NCBI RefSeq assembly: GCF_000312385.1
Contig: NZ_HE997626.1
Location: 1,600,711 to 1,664,710 of the forward strand
Reading direction: 5' to 3'
Length of the DNA stretch: 64,000 nucleotides
Origin: Tsukamurella sp. 1534
GTDB lineage: Bacteria > Actinomycetota > Actinomycetes > Mycobacteriales > Mycobacteriaceae
Shown here: one piece after another, positions 16,235 through 25,634 of the stretch
Layout of the letters: each line of letters begins with the position of its first letter
Position numbering within the stretch: position 1 is the stretch's first letter
Translations under genes and position numbers: made by a program
The notes under the pieces: model-generated
Databases searched by the model: none
What the model saw: the letters and a program-made list of their open reading frames with translations, nothing else
What the model was told of the DNA's origin: nothing

Positions 16235-18142
16235 ATGCCCAGCCGACGCACGGTGCTCCGCTCCGCCCTGGCGGCGTTCACCGCGACGCTCTGCGGCGCC
16301 GAGGCGCGGGCCCTGCCGCCCGTCCCCGCGCCGCCGATCCCGCCGATCCCGGTGCCCGTGCCGGACATGCGGCCGGTGTTCCCCGGCGGCCCGCCCGGCT
16401 TCTACCACCGCTCACCGGTCCTGCGGAAGTTCGTCGACGCGTTGGCCGTCCCGCCCGTGATCGCGGCCGACGGTGCGCGGCTCACCGCCCGGCCCGTGCG
16501 CCACCGCTACCACCGGGACCTTCCGGCCACGCGGCTGTGGGGCTTCCACGACGGTGTGCTCGGGCCCGTCCTCGAGGCCCGGTCCGGCCGCGTCACCGAT
16601 GTCACCTTCGTCAACGCGCTCGGCGTGCACCCGCTCGCAACATCGGTGGAGGTCGGCATCGGCGGCACCACGGAACGGGACAAGGTGGACCCGCGATTCA
16701 CCGTGCACCTGCACGGCGCCGAGACCGCACCGGAATCCGACGGGCACCCGATGATCAACTGGCGCAACGGCGGTGTGCAGCGCAACCGCTACCGGATCCG
16801 GCACGAGGCAGGCACCCTCTGGTACCACGACCACGCCATGGGGATCACCCGTCTCAACGTGCAGGCCGGGCTCGCCGGCGGCTACTACGTGCGGGACGAT
16901 CTGGACACCGGGCGCCCGGGAAACCCCCTCGGTCTCCCCGCCGGCGAGTACGAGATCCCGTTACTGATACAGGATCTCATGATCAACCCGGACGGCAGCC
17001 CGCAGCCGAAGATGGTCACCCCGTTCCCGCCGGGCTACGACCAGCAGGGCCTCATGGGCGACGTGGCCGTGGTCAACGGCACCGCCTGGCCCCGGCTCGA
17101 CGTGCGGCGCACCGTCTACCGCCTGCGCATCGTGATCGCCGCCAACACCCGCACCTACCGGCTGGGCCTCGACAGCCCCGGACACGACCTCACCGTGATC
17201 GGCGGAGACCAGGGCCTGCTCAACGAGCCGGTGGACGCCGACACCGTGAAACTCGGTCCCGGAGAACGGATCGACCTGCTCGTCGACTTCCGCCGCTACC
17301 GGGTGGGCGACACCGTGGACCTGATCAACACCGCCGAGAACAGCGTCGGCAACAACATCCTCATGACGCCGGACCTGCGCGAGATCATCCGGTTCCGGGT
17401 GGTCGGCGAAGCGACGGAACCCGTTCCGCGCGTGCACCCGGTGCTCCGCGACGGCGCGCGGCTGCCGCGCATCGAGCGGCCCTCCCGCGTGCGGCCCGAC
17501 CGCACCCGAACGGTCACCCTCACCTACGAATTCGACCTCCCCAGGATCGCGTCCCTCGTCCCGACCATGCTCACGCTGAACAACCTGCCGTTCATGTCCG
17601 ACGACGTGGACCGGGCCCGCGCGGGCACCGTCGAACGCTGGGACATCGCCAACGTCACCGACTTCGAGCACCCCGTCCACGTGCACCTCGCGCGGTTCCT
17701 GGTGATCGGACGCGGCCGGCTGCGGGCGGCGCAGTACATGCTCGTCCACCCCGTCCCGCCGTTCGGCACCCGATGGGCCCCGCCCGTCGAGGGATTCGCC
17801 GACGAACTGGAACCCGCGCCCGCATGGGAGGCGGGCTGGAAGGACACCGTCACCTGCCCCGCCCAGTCCGTGACCTCGATCCTGGTGTTCTGGCCGAGCG
17901 CGGACGACCTCGGCTTCGACCCGGACGCGCCGATTCCCGTCCCCGGCGACGCCGAAGTGGTCCGGATGTCCGGACACGGAGCGGGAAACGGGACCGGGGC
18001 CGGACCACACGGCGGCGGGCACGGCGGAGGGCACGACACGGACGGGACGCCGCACGAGGCGGTGCGCGGCTACGTGTGGCACTGCCACAACCTGGAGCAC
18101 GAGGACCACGACATGATGCAGCGGATCCGCGTCCTCCCCTAG
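16235..18142 (+). CDS. Tat-exported multicopper oxidase, CotA/bilirubin oxidase-like
   Basis: A 635-residue oxidase using four coppers to oxidise a substrate while reducing oxygen to water. The copper-binding sites are complete: HLHG near 158, WYHDHAMGITRLNVQAGLAG near 195, HPVHVHL near 479 and VWHCHNLEHEDHD near 614. The N-terminus has a twin-arginine-type signal (SRRTVLRSALAAF) followed by a proline-rich segment. A Gly/His-rich insert (HGGGHGGGH) precedes the last motif and may bind copper. This is a chromosomal enzyme, distinct in length and type from the island MmcO-like oxidase at 61-62.7 kb. Confidence 0.9.
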   Translation: MPSRRTVLRSALAAFTATLCGAEARALPPVPAPPIPPIPVPVPDMRPVFPGGPPGFYHRSPVLRKFVDALAVPPVIAADGARLTARPVRHRYHRDLPATRLWGFHDGVLGPVLEARSGRVTDVTFVNALGVHPLATSVEVGIGGTTERDKVDPRFTVHLHGAETAPESDGHPMINWRNGGVQRNRYRIRHEAGTLWYHDHAMGITRLNVQAGLAGGYYVRDDLDTGRPGNPLGLPAGEYEIPLLIQDLMINPDGSPQPKMVTPFPPGYDQQGLMGDVAVVNGTAWPRLDVRRTVYRLRIVIAANTRTYRLGLDSPGHDLTVIGGDQGLLNEPVDADTVKLGPGERIDLLVDFRRYRVGDTVDLINTAENSVGNNILMTPDLREIIRFRVVGEATEPVPRVHPVLRDGARLPRIERPSRVRPDRTRTVTLTYEFDLPRIASLVPTMLTLNNLPFMSDDVDRARAGTVERWDIANVTDFEHPVHVHLARFLVIGRGRLRAAQYMLVHPVPPFGTRWAPPVEGFADELEPAPAWEAGWKDTVTCPAQSVTSILVFWPSADDLGFDPDAPIPVPGDAEVVRMSGHGAGNGTGAGPHGGGHGGGHDTDGTPHEAVRGYVWHCHNLEHEDHDMMQRIRVLP

Positions 18143-18193
18143 GTTTCCGGCGCACACCGCCCGCGGCCGGGACGGGTCTGCGAGGATCGCGTC

Positions 18194-18886
18194 ATGTCCC
18201 GGATCAAGGTCCTCGCGTTCGACACGTTCGGCACCGTCACCGACTGGCACACCGGCGTCACCGCGGTCCTCGCCGAGACCTTTCCCGGGGTCGACGCCGC
18301 GCAGCTCGCCCTGGCGTGGCGACTCCGGTACAGCCCCGCCCTCGCGGAGGTGGAGTCCGGCGAACGTCCCTGGGCCCTCCTCGACGACCTGCACCGCACC
18401 GAACTGGACGCCATCCTGCGCGACCGGCACGGGATCGAGGCGAGCGCGGAGCAACTCGACCACGCCGTCCACGCCTGGCACGTCATCCCCGGCTGGCCCG
18501 ACGCCGCCGACGCCATCCGCAGGCTCAAGACCCGCTACGTGGTGACCGCGCTCAGCAACGGCAACGTCGCCCTGCTCACCGAGATGGCCAAGCACAACGG
18601 GTTCGATTGGGATTTCATCGGCGGCGCCGACCTGTGGCGCCACTACAAGCCGGCGCCGCAGGTCTATCTCGGCCTCGCCGAGCTGATGCGGGTACGACCC
18701 GACGAGGTGCTCATGGTGGCCACCCACGCCTCGGACCTCGCCGCCGCCCGCGGCTGCGGACTGCGCACCGCGTACATCGAACGTCCCCGCGAGTGGGGTC
18801 CGATGGCCAAGCCGGAACAGCGCGAACCCCTCGACGAGTTCCACGCCACCGGCATGGACGACCTCGCCGATCAGCTCGGGTGCTGA
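18194..18886 (+). CDS. haloacid dehalogenase-like hydrolase (type II dehalogenase group)
   Basis: A 230-residue HAD-superfamily protein. Motif I is FDTFGTVTDW (nucleophile Asp10), motif II ALSNGN, the lysine lies in WRHYKPAPQVY, and motif III is ATHASDLAAARGCGLRTAYI. The pattern follows L-2-haloacid dehalogenases, although the usual aspartate-rich motif reads HASDLAAA. Dehalogenation is therefore likely but another phosphatase-type reaction is possible. Confidence 0.8.
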   Translation: MSRIKVLAFDTFGTVTDWHTGVTAVLAETFPGVDAAQLALAWRLRYSPALAEVESGERPWALLDDLHRTELDAILRDRHGIEASAEQLDHAVHAWHVIPGWPDAADAIRRLKTRYVVTALSNGNVALLTEMAKHNGFDWDFIGGADLWRHYKPAPQVYLGLAELMRVRPDEVLMVATHASDLAAARGCGLRTAYIERPREWGPMAKPEQREPLDEFHATGMDDLADQLGC

Positions 18887-18930
18887 CCCGCGACGCGGCC
18901 GCCCGGGACGCACCTGGTAGACCCATAGAG

Positions 18931-19722
18931 GTGAATCCGCAGCAGGTCAGCCCCCAATTCATCCGCGACGGCGAGGGCTTCTCCTCGTTGCCCGCGGCGG
19001 AGGGGCGGTGGGCTCCCGGCACACTGGCCGGCCCGGCGGTGGCCGGCCTGCTCGCGCAGGTCCTCGACGGTGCGTTCGGCGAGGGGCTGGTGCCCGCCCG
19101 CTGGCACTGCGACCTGTTCCGGATGGTCCGCGCGGGCCACGTCGACGTGCGCACCCGGCTGGTCCGCTCCGGGCGCCGGATCCGCGTGGCGGAGGCCGAG
19201 ATCGTGCAGAACGACACCACCGTCGTCCGCGCGTCCGCGACGTTCTACCACCGCGCGCCCCAGCCCGACGGGCACGCCTGGAGCGACCCGGACGAACCCG
19301 CGCCGGCACCGTCGAACGAGTACCGGTTGTCGATGGCCGCCGGCGACGGCGACTACGCGCCCTTCGAGGGCGGAGCCCGGTGGAACACCCCGGATCGCAA
19401 GCGGCTGTGGACCGTCGGGTGGCGGGTGCTCGACGGGGAGGAGACCACGCCGTTCGCCCGCGCCGCGATGGTCTCGGACTGCACGAACCTCGTCACCGGG
19501 ATGGGCACCGGCGGGGTCCAGACCATCAACGGCGACGTCTCGATGGCGCTGGCGCGCGCCCCGATCGGCGACGAGATCGGACTCGAGGCCGACCAGCACC
19601 TCCTCGTGGACGGGGTGAGCGCCGCCTCCGCGAGCATGTTCGACCGCCACGGCCGGTTCGGCGTCTGCAGCGTGACGGGCGTCGCGACAGGATCCGCCGT
19701 GCACGGACCGGAGAAGTCCTGA
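18931..19722 (+). CDS. acyl-CoA thioesterase family protein (double hot-dog)
   Basis: A 263-residue protein matching the TesB-like thioesterase family found in mycobacteria. It has WAPGTLAGPAVAGLLAQVL and an RWHCDLFRMVRAGHVDVRT segment in the first half, and SDCTNLVTGMGTGGVQTING in the second, the two hot-dog repeats. It would hydrolyse an acyl-CoA. The GTG at 18931 is the first reasonable start. A crotonase follows 24 bp downstream and may act on related acyl-CoA substrates. Confidence 0.78.
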   Translation: MNPQQVSPQFIRDGEGFSSLPAAEGRWAPGTLAGPAVAGLLAQVLDGAFGEGLVPARWHCDLFRMVRAGHVDVRTRLVRSGRRIRVAEAEIVQNDTTVVRASATFYHRAPQPDGHAWSDPDEPAPAPSNEYRLSMAAGDGDYAPFEGGARWNTPDRKRLWTVGWRVLDGEETTPFARAAMVSDCTNLVTGMGTGGVQTINGDVSMALARAPIGDEIGLEADQHLLVDGVSAASASMFDRHGRFGVCSVTGVATGSAVHGPEKS

Positions 19723-19746
19723 CCGAGAATCACTGAGGGAGAAGCC

Positions 19747-20514
19747 ATGAGCACCGTCGCCGTCAGCACCCGCGGACCCGTGACCGTCATCGAGATCGAC
19801 CGCCCCGCGGTGCGCAACGCCGTCGACAGGGACACGGCCGAAGCCCTCGCCGCCGCCTTCCGTGCCTTCGACGCCGACGAGGGCTCCGCGGTCGCCGTCC
19901 TGCACGGACGCGGCGGAACCTTCTGCGCCGGAGCCGATCTCAAGGCCGTCGCGGAGGGCCGGCCGAACCGGTTCGAGCCCGACGGGGACGCCCCCATGGG
20001 CGTCAGCCGCCTCCGGCTGGGCAAGCCCGTGGTCGCCGCGATCGAGGGGCACGCCGTCGCCGGCGGCCTGGAACTCGCGATCTGGGCCGACCTGCGGGTG
20101 GCGGCGGACGACGCCGTGCTCGGCGTGTTCTGCCGCCGGTGGGGTGTGCCGCTCATCGACGGCGGAACGGTGCGGCTGCCGCGCCTGATCGGCGCGAGCC
20201 GCGCGATGGACCTGATCCTCACCGGCCGCCCCGTGGACGCCGCCGAGGCCGAGGCGATGGGCCTGGTCAACCGCGTCGTCCCCGCGGGCACCGCCCTGGA
20301 GGCCGCCGTCGAGCTCGGAACCCGGCTCGCGCAGTTCCCGCAGACCTGCATGCGCAACGACCGGCTGTCGATGCTCGAGGGGGAGGGGCGCACCGAGGAG
20401 GAGGCCCTCGGGGTCGAGCACCGCTACGGCCGCGGCTCGCTGTCCGACGGTGCCATCGCCGGCGCCGCCCGATTCGCGGGCGGCGCGGGGCGACACGGCG
20501 CCTTCGGGGAATGA
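19747..20514 (+). CDS. enoyl-CoA hydratase/isomerase family protein (crotonase)
   Basis: A 255-residue crotonase-fold protein. The oxyanion-hole segments GTFCAGADLKAVAEG and EGHAVAGGLELAIWADLRVA are present. The usual catalytic glutamates of true hydratases are not obvious in the FCRRWGVPLIDGGTVRLPRL region, which instead resembles the diverse mycobacterial EchA subgroup. The exact reaction is open. GGGAGAAGCC precedes the ATG. Confidence 0.85.
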   Translation: MSTVAVSTRGPVTVIEIDRPAVRNAVDRDTAEALAAAFRAFDADEGSAVAVLHGRGGTFCAGADLKAVAEGRPNRFEPDGDAPMGVSRLRLGKPVVAAIEGHAVAGGLELAIWADLRVAADDAVLGVFCRRWGVPLIDGGTVRLPRLIGASRAMDLILTGRPVDAAEAEAMGLVNRVVPAGTALEAAVELGTRLAQFPQTCMRNDRLSMLEGEGRTEEEALGVEHRYGRGSLSDGAIAGAARFAGGAGRHGAFGE

Positions 20515-20576
20515 CGTCCGGCGCGGCATCAAGCCGTCGCGCAACGGTCACGCGACAGACACCTGCCATTCGGCGT

Positions 20577-20601
20577 CGTGACGGGCGTCACGTCCTACTG
20601 T
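20577..20601 (+). promoter_or_regulatory. promoter with CRP-like dyad
   Basis: CGTGA-CGGGCG-TCACG (20577-20592) matches the CRP consensus TGTGA-N6-TCACA at eight of ten half-site positions. Three bases later a -10 box TACTGT (20596-20601) follows. The geometry is the same as at the putative Ms1 promoter near 50,620. A dyad between -35 and -10 would more likely repress than activate. Confidence 0.5.
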
Positions 20602-20645
20602 GCAGGCGAACGCCCACCCGGGGCGCAGCAGAGAGGGACACCACC

Positions 20646-20879
20646 ATGGGGCCCGCAGGCACCGTCCGCAGCGAACTCGACGATCTCACCGCCCAACTCA
20701 CGCGCATCGCCGCCTCCATCGGGCGGACCGGCGACGACCTCCAGATCGACGCCCGCAGCCTGCACGAGACCGGCTCGTGCGACGCGGTGAACTCAATCGC
20801 CCGCCGCCTCGACGATCAGGGGCTGCAACTGCGCCGCCTCCAGTCGCGCATGACGAAGGTCATCGACAGCCTGGGCTGA
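20646..20879 (+). CDS. hypothetical small helical protein
   Basis: A 77-residue hydrophilic protein with heptad-like leucines and isoleucines (LTAQLTRIAASIGRTG, then IARRLDDQGLQLRRLQSRM), so likely an all-helical or coiled-coil peptide. No family is recognised. AGAGAGGGACACCACC precedes the ATG. Its promoter carries a CRP-like dyad. Confidence 0.6.
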   Translation: MGPAGTVRSELDDLTAQLTRIAASIGRTGDDLQIDARSLHETGSCDAVNSIARRLDDQGLQLRRLQSRMTKVIDSLG

Positions 20880-20883
20880 GGGC

Positions 20884-22266
20884 TCAGCCGCTGAACAGCG
20901 ACAGCGCGGCCGTCAGGTCCTTGCCCTGATACGGCGGGAACACGTCGATCGGGCGGTCCGGATCGCCCACGAGGAGCGACTTGGTGTTGCTCAGCGCGTC
21001 GAATCCGGCCTTGCCGTAGTACTTCCCCATCCCACTGTTGCCGACGCCGCCGAACGGCAGGGCGTCGATCCAGCAGTGCAGGTTCGTCTGATTGATGCAG
21101 CCGCCGCCGAACGACACGGACCGCAGCACGCGATCGATCGTCGGCTCGTCCGTGCTGAAGATGTACGCGGCCAACGGGCGCGGCAGCGCGCGGATCCGGC
21201 CGATCACCTCGTCGAGGCTGGAGTATCGCAGCACGGGCAGCACCGGCCCGAACACCTCCTGCTGCATCGCGGGATCGTCCCAGTCCGACGGGTACAGCAC
21301 CGTCGGCTCCACGTACCGATCCGGGACGTCGGAACGTCCTCCCAGGACGGTCTTCTCGGGCAGGATGTACCCGGCGACGCGCTCGGTGTCGTGCTCGCTG
21401 ATCATTCGGGCCAGATCCGGGCTGGCCTGTGGGTCGGTCCCGTACATCCGGGTGATCGACGCGCACAGCTTCTCCACGAACTCATCGGCGACCGCATCCT
21501 CCACGCACACATAGCCGGGGGCGATGCACCACTGGCCGGAGATGGCGTTGTGCCCCCACGCGATGCGGTCCGCCGCCTGATCCAGATTCGCGGTGGCGTC
21601 CACGAGAGTCGGGTTCTGGCCGCCCAATTCGAGCAGCACCGGCGTCAGGTTCTCCGCGGCGGCGCGCATCACCACCTTGCCGACGGCCGAGCTGCCGGTG
21701 AAGAAGATGAAGTCGAAGTGCAGATCCAGCAGGGCGCTGATCTCCTGCCGTCCGCCCGTCACCACCGCCACGTCCTCCGGTTCGAAGTACTGCGGGATCA
21801 GCTTCGCGAAGAGTGCCGCGGTGGCCGGAGTGGTGTTGGCGGGCTTGAGGACAACGGTGTTGCCGGCTGCGAGCGCGGCGATCGCGGGATCGAGCAGCAG
21901 CAGGATCGGTGCGTTGAACGGGCCGATCACGAGCGTCACCCCGTACGGCTCGCGGTGGATCACGCCGCTGTTCCCGATCGCCTCCAAACCCGGTGGAATG
22001 GCCACTCGCTCCGGCTCCATGAGCTCGGCCAGATTGTTCCGGTAGTACTCGATCACGCCGGTCGGCACGGTGATCTCGAAGAGCTGCTCGAACGGCGGCT
22101 TCCGGAAGTCCTGGTACAGGGCTGCGGTCCAATCGTCCTGGTTCTCGGAGAGCATCCGCTGCATCCGGCCCAGCTGGTCCATGCGCCATTCGAGAGAGCG
22201 GGTGACGTCGGTGTGGAAATGCGCGCGCTGCCGGTCGACGATCTCGGCGAAGGGGTTGGTGGGCAC
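20884..22266 (-). CDS. aldehyde dehydrogenase, class 3 type
   Basis: A 460-residue NAD(P)-dependent aldehyde dehydrogenase. The general-base glutamate is in LLELGGQNPTLVD, the catalytic cysteine in SGQWCIAPGYV, with EVFGPVLPVLRY and NQTNLHCWIDALPFGGVGNS downstream. The short length and the C-terminal GMGKYYGKAGFDALSNTKS pattern are those of class 3/YwdH-type enzymes acting on fatty or aromatic aldehydes. The GTG at 22266 has a GGAAGGA site six bases upstream and gives the family length. Confidence 0.9.
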   Translation of the reverse strand: MPTNPFAEIVDRQRAHFHTDVTRSLEWRMDQLGRMQRMLSENQDDWTAALYQDFRKPPFEQLFEITVPTGVIEYYRNNLAELMEPERVAIPPGLEAIGNSGVIHREPYGVTLVIGPFNAPILLLLDPAIAALAAGNTVVLKPANTTPATAALFAKLIPQYFEPEDVAVVTGGRQEISALLDLHFDFIFFTGSSAVGKVVMRAAAENLTPVLLELGGQNPTLVDATANLDQAADRIAWGHNAISGQWCIAPGYVCVEDAVADEFVEKLCASITRMYGTDPQASPDLARMISEHDTERVAGYILPEKTVLGGRSDVPDRYVEPTVLYPSDWDDPAMQQEVFGPVLPVLRYSSLDEVIGRIRALPRPLAAYIFSTDEPTIDRVLRSVSFGGGCINQTNLHCWIDALPFGGVGNSGMGKYYGKAGFDALSNTKSLLVGDPDRPIDVFPPYQGKDLTAALSLFSG

Positions 22267-22454
22267 GACGATCCTTCCGTCGGAGGACGCGGTGCCAGCC
22301 GGCGCCGCGGGGTTGCCCCTCACCTCACAGTAGGGAGACACGGACCGCTGCGCCGCTCGCACAATGCGATTGCGTAACTCCCTCAGCGCGGTTTGTCGAT
22401 CAGCTCGTCACCGTGCGACGCAGCCTTCCGCCACGGGATCATCGCCGGGCCGCG

Positions 22455-24983
22455 TCAGTTCCCGGGCCCGGGCTGAGGCGGCTGGACGGGGCCGCCGCCC
22501 TGCCCACCCGCGCCGGGGATGGTGAACTGGCCGAAGCCGGGGATGGTGATCGTCGTGCCGCCCGGTCCGTTCTGCACCGGCGGGCCCGACGAGGTCGTCG
22601 GCGCCGGGGCGATCCCGTTCGAGACGTTCATCGTCACCGTCGAGCCCGGTTGGGTGAACCCGGACGGGGCCGTCGACACGACGGTGTCCTTCGCCGCCGC
22701 GTTGTCGACGTAGTTGACCGAGGTCTTGAACCCGGCGCTCTCCAAGCGCGACTTGGCCGAGTTGACGTTGAGGCCCGTGACGTTCGGGACCTTGCCGGGG
22801 CCGAAGCCGTCCTTGTACTTCGGGTCGACGGGCGGCAGGCTCACCGGGCCGAACTGCGTGGAGACCGGTTTGAGACCGTTGTACCAGGCCAGGGCCGGTT
22901 CGTTGCCGCCGTAGACGTTGCCCTCACCGCACGACCGCAGCGGGCTGGTGCAGATGGGGCCGGGGGAGTCGCCGTCGTTGTAGACGTAGCTGGCGCCGGC
23001 GTACTGGTTGGTGTATGCCAGGAAGGCCGAGGAGCGGAAGGTCTCGGTGGTACCGGTCTTACCGGCCAGCGGCAGCGTCCACCCCGCGCGCGACGCGGAT
23101 CCCGCCGACGTGCCGGAGCCCCGGTCGTCCTGGCTGAGCGCGTTCGTGAGGGTGTTGGCGAGGCCCTTGTCGACCACCTGCTCGCACTTCTCCGACTTGT
23201 ACGGCACCGGGATGGTCTCCGGCTTACCGTCGGGGCCCACCGTCTGGATGCCGTCGCTGTTGCGCTTGGGCTGGGTCATCGCGTGGACCGGATTGGGCGG
23301 GCACCAGACGCCGCCCGACGCGAGCGTGGTCGCGACGTTCGACAGCTCCAGCGCGCTGACCTGCGTGGGGCCGAGGGTGAACGAGGCCAGGTTCTGCTTC
23401 TTGAACATGTCGGCGAGGCTGTCCGTGCCGAAGCCGGAGCTGCCGGGGAGCGTGTACGAGCGCAGGCCCAGCTTGACCGCCATGTCGACGACCGGCGACA
23501 CCCCCACCTGCTCCATCATCTTGACGAAGGGCGTGTTGGGCGACGTGGCGAGCGCCTGGGTGAGCGACATGCTGTACGGGTAGGGGCCCACGTTCTTGAC
23601 GCAGTAGGAGCCCTCGGGACACCCGACCAGGCCGCCGTTGCCCATTCCCTTGACGGACAGCGTGCTGGGCACCTGGACGTTGGAGTCGATGCCCATCCCC
23701 TTCTCCATGGCCGCGGCCACGGTGAAGATCTTGAACGTCGACCCGGCGCCGTCACCCAGCTGGGCGAACGGCTCGGGCTGGACCGTCTCCTTCTTGTCCA
23801 CGTCCAGGCCGTACACGCGGGAGGAGTTCATCGCGAGGATGTCGTGCGACGTGGTGCCGGGTTTGAGCACGTTCATCACCTGCGCCACGTTGGGCGTGGT
23901 GGGGCTGGCCGTGGAGTTCAGGGCCGCCTGCACCGAGTCCTGCACCCGCGGGTCGAGGGTCGTGCGGATCGTGTACCCGCCGCGCATGACCTGTTCCTTG
24001 GGGATACCCGCCTGGGCGAGGTACTGCAGCACGTAGTCACAGAAGTAGCCGCGGCCGCCGACGGCGGAGATGCAGCCGCCCGGCAGCGTGTTGGGCCGGG
24101 GCAGCGTCCCGAGCGGCGCGTTCTTGGCGGCGCGGTACTCGTCCGCCTTGTCCGGGAAGTTCGCGATCAGGGTGTCGAGCACGACGTTGCGCCGCGCCTT
24201 GACGCCCTCGGGGTTGGTGTACGGGTTCAGCGCCGAGCTGGACTGCACCATGCCGGCGAGCATCGCCGACTCCTGGATGTTCAGCTGCGAGGCGCGCTTG
24301 CCGAAGTAGGTCTGCGCCGCCACCTCGATGCCGTACGCGCCGTTGCCGAAGGGCACCAGGTTCAGGTAGCGCGCCAGGATCTGCTCCTTGGCCATCACCT
24401 TGGCCTGCGCGTCGTCGACGCCGTGCTCCTCCTTGGCGCGCTCGCTCAGCGTTCGCTCGAGGGTGAGCGCCATGCGCACCTCGCGGAGCTTGCGGGCGGG
24501 GGTCGTCTCGGTGGCCGCCCGGCGGTCCGCGTCCGTCTTGGCGAGCACGAGCAGTTGGTAGTTCTTGATGTACTGCTGATCGAGCGTCGACGCGCCCTGC
24601 TGCACCTCGCCCGCGGACTGGTTCTTCAGGAACGCGCGCAGCGTGCCCTGGTAGTCCACGCCGTCGTGATCCATGAACCGTTTGTCCTCGATCGAGATGA
24701 TCGAGCGGACCATGTTCGGTGAGATCTGATCGAATGGGACCTGCACGCGACGCTGGTCGTAGAGGTAGGCGATCGGCGCGTTCGTGGCATCGGTGACCGT
24801 GGTGACCTCGGGGACCTGGCCCTCCAGCAACTCGGAGCTGATGTTGTCCACGGTGTCCGCGGCGCGGTTCGAGACCAACCCCAGGCCACCGATGTACGGG
24901 AACAGCAGACCGGCGACCAGTAGTCCGGCGAGCAGGATGCAGCCGGCCAACTTCGCGATCACTCCGGGTTTCGACACGGTCAC
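22455..24983 (-). CDS. ponA2: class A penicillin-binding protein with PASTA domain
   Basis: An 842-residue bifunctional peptidoglycan synthase. A signal-anchor helix (about 8-30) leads to the GT51 glycosyltransferase (SIEDKRFMDHDGVDYQGT near 98, QGASTLDQQYIKN near 126). The transpeptidase has the active-site STFK near residue 413, SPN near 480 and KTGTTE near 640. One PASTA domain (about 728-795, starting KVPNVTGLNV) and a Pro/Gly-rich tail follow. The divergent neighbour is whiB4, as for Rv3682/Rv3681c in M. tuberculosis. Two close GTGs (24983, 24977) could be the start; no strong ribosome site distinguishes them. Confidence 0.93.
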   Translation of the reverse strand: MTVSKPGVIAKLAGCILLAGLLVAGLLFPYIGGLGLVSNRAADTVDNISSELLEGQVPEVTTVTDATNAPIAYLYDQRRVQVPFDQISPNMVRSIISIEDKRFMDHDGVDYQGTLRAFLKNQSAGEVQQGASTLDQQYIKNYQLLVLAKTDADRRAATETTPARKLREVRMALTLERTLSERAKEEHGVDDAQAKVMAKEQILARYLNLVPFGNGAYGIEVAAQTYFGKRASQLNIQESAMLAGMVQSSSALNPYTNPEGVKARRNVVLDTLIANFPDKADEYRAAKNAPLGTLPRPNTLPGGCISAVGGRGYFCDYVLQYLAQAGIPKEQVMRGGYTIRTTLDPRVQDSVQAALNSTASPTTPNVAQVMNVLKPGTTSHDILAMNSSRVYGLDVDKKETVQPEPFAQLGDGAGSTFKIFTVAAAMEKGMGIDSNVQVPSTLSVKGMGNGGLVGCPEGSYCVKNVGPYPYSMSLTQALATSPNTPFVKMMEQVGVSPVVDMAVKLGLRSYTLPGSSGFGTDSLADMFKKQNLASFTLGPTQVSALELSNVATTLASGGVWCPPNPVHAMTQPKRNSDGIQTVGPDGKPETIPVPYKSEKCEQVVDKGLANTLTNALSQDDRGSGTSAGSASRAGWTLPLAGKTGTTETFRSSAFLAYTNQYAGASYVYNDGDSPGPICTSPLRSCGEGNVYGGNEPALAWYNGLKPVSTQFGPVSLPPVDPKYKDGFGPGKVPNVTGLNVNSAKSRLESAGFKTSVNYVDNAAAKDTVVSTAPSGFTQPGSTVTMNVSNGIAPAPTTSSGPPVQNGPGGTTITIPGFGQFTIPGAGGQGGGPVQPPQPGPGN

Positions 24984-25095
24984 CAGGATACGTGCCGATC
25001 CGTACGATTCCGGGGTCCCGACGCGCCGACCAGCAGATCGGTACGAGCGTGCCGATTTTCTTGGACCACCGTTCTGAATTCCCTCGGTCCTCGAC

Positions 25096-25124
25096 TTGTG
25101 TCCTCCGTGTGATTCAGGTAACAC
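25096..25124 (+). promoter_or_regulatory. putative whiB4 promoter
   Basis: TTGTGT (25096-25101), a 17-base spacer and TAACAC (25119-25124) make a plausible sigma-70-type promoter, leaving a leader of about 90 bases before the whiB4 ATG. The same 240-bp gap must also contain the divergent ponA2 promoter, which I could not place. Confidence 0.4.
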
Positions 25125-25223
25125 TATTGCAGACGATGTGGTGAGCACCTCGATCGGCCCCCCGCACACCCCCGCACGGGAGTGATTCCAGGGTTCGGCC
25201 GCTTCAGGCGAAAGGGGAGTCAG

Positions 25224-25541
25224 ATGACCAATGCACGCGTACTGGTAGACGATGAGGATCGCCTCGTGTGGGTGTCGAAGGCCAAGTGCCGCGACGTGGA
25301 CCCCGACGAGTTGTTCGTCCGCGGGGCCGCGCAGCGCAAGGTCGCGACCATCTGCCGCCACTGCCCTGTCCAGCTCGAATGCGGAGCCGACGCCCTCGAC
25401 AGCCGCGTCGAGTTCGGCGTCTGGGGCGGGATGACCGAGCGCCAGCGCCGCGCTCTCCTCCGCCAGCACCCCGAGGTCACCAGCTGGCGCGCCTTCTTCG
25501 AAGCCCAGCGCGAGCGCAAGCGCGTCGTCGCCGCGGGCTGA
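25224..25541 (+). CDS. whiB4: WhiB-family iron-sulfur regulator
   Basis: A 105-residue WhiB protein. The four [4Fe-4S] cluster cysteines are Cys22, Cys44, Cys47 and Cys53 (C-x21-C-x2-C-x5-C). The FGVWGGMTERQRR turn and the basic tail (RERKRVV) that contacts DNA follow. Position beside ponA2 and the two anion-transport ATPases identifies it as the whiB4 orthologue, a redox-responsive regulator in mycobacteria. The ATG has AAAGGGGAG seven bases upstream. Confidence 0.93.
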   Translation: MTNARVLVDDEDRLVWVSKAKCRDVDPDELFVRGAAQRKVATICRHCPVQLECGADALDSRVEFGVWGGMTERQRRALLRQHPEVTSWRAFFEAQRERKRVVAAG

Positions 25542-25571
25542 CCGCTCACCCCGCCCCTCCACGGGGCATCA

Positions 25572-25602
25572 GGGCCTCGCATCCATCGACGGTGCGGGGC
25601 CC
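25572..25602. terminator. hairpin between convergent whiB4 and ATPase genes
   Basis: GGGCCTCGC (25572-25580) pairs with GCGGGGCCC (25594-25602) with one G-T wobble and a 13-base loop. TTCCTCTG follows. It probably serves both converging transcripts. Confidence 0.6.
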
Positions 25603-25634
25603 TTCCTCTGCCCGGCGACTGCCCGTCCGGCGAG

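Noticed and set aside
15235-18930. Very long plus-strand frame leading into the thioesterase
   Set aside because: Only the part from 18931 has family features; the rest is antisense or out of frame to the lipoprotein, methyltransferase, oxidase and dehalogenase genes.
22413-24722. 769-codon open frame on the plus strand
   Set aside because: Lies entirely opposite ponA2, whose domains are all present; shadow of high-GC third-codon positions.
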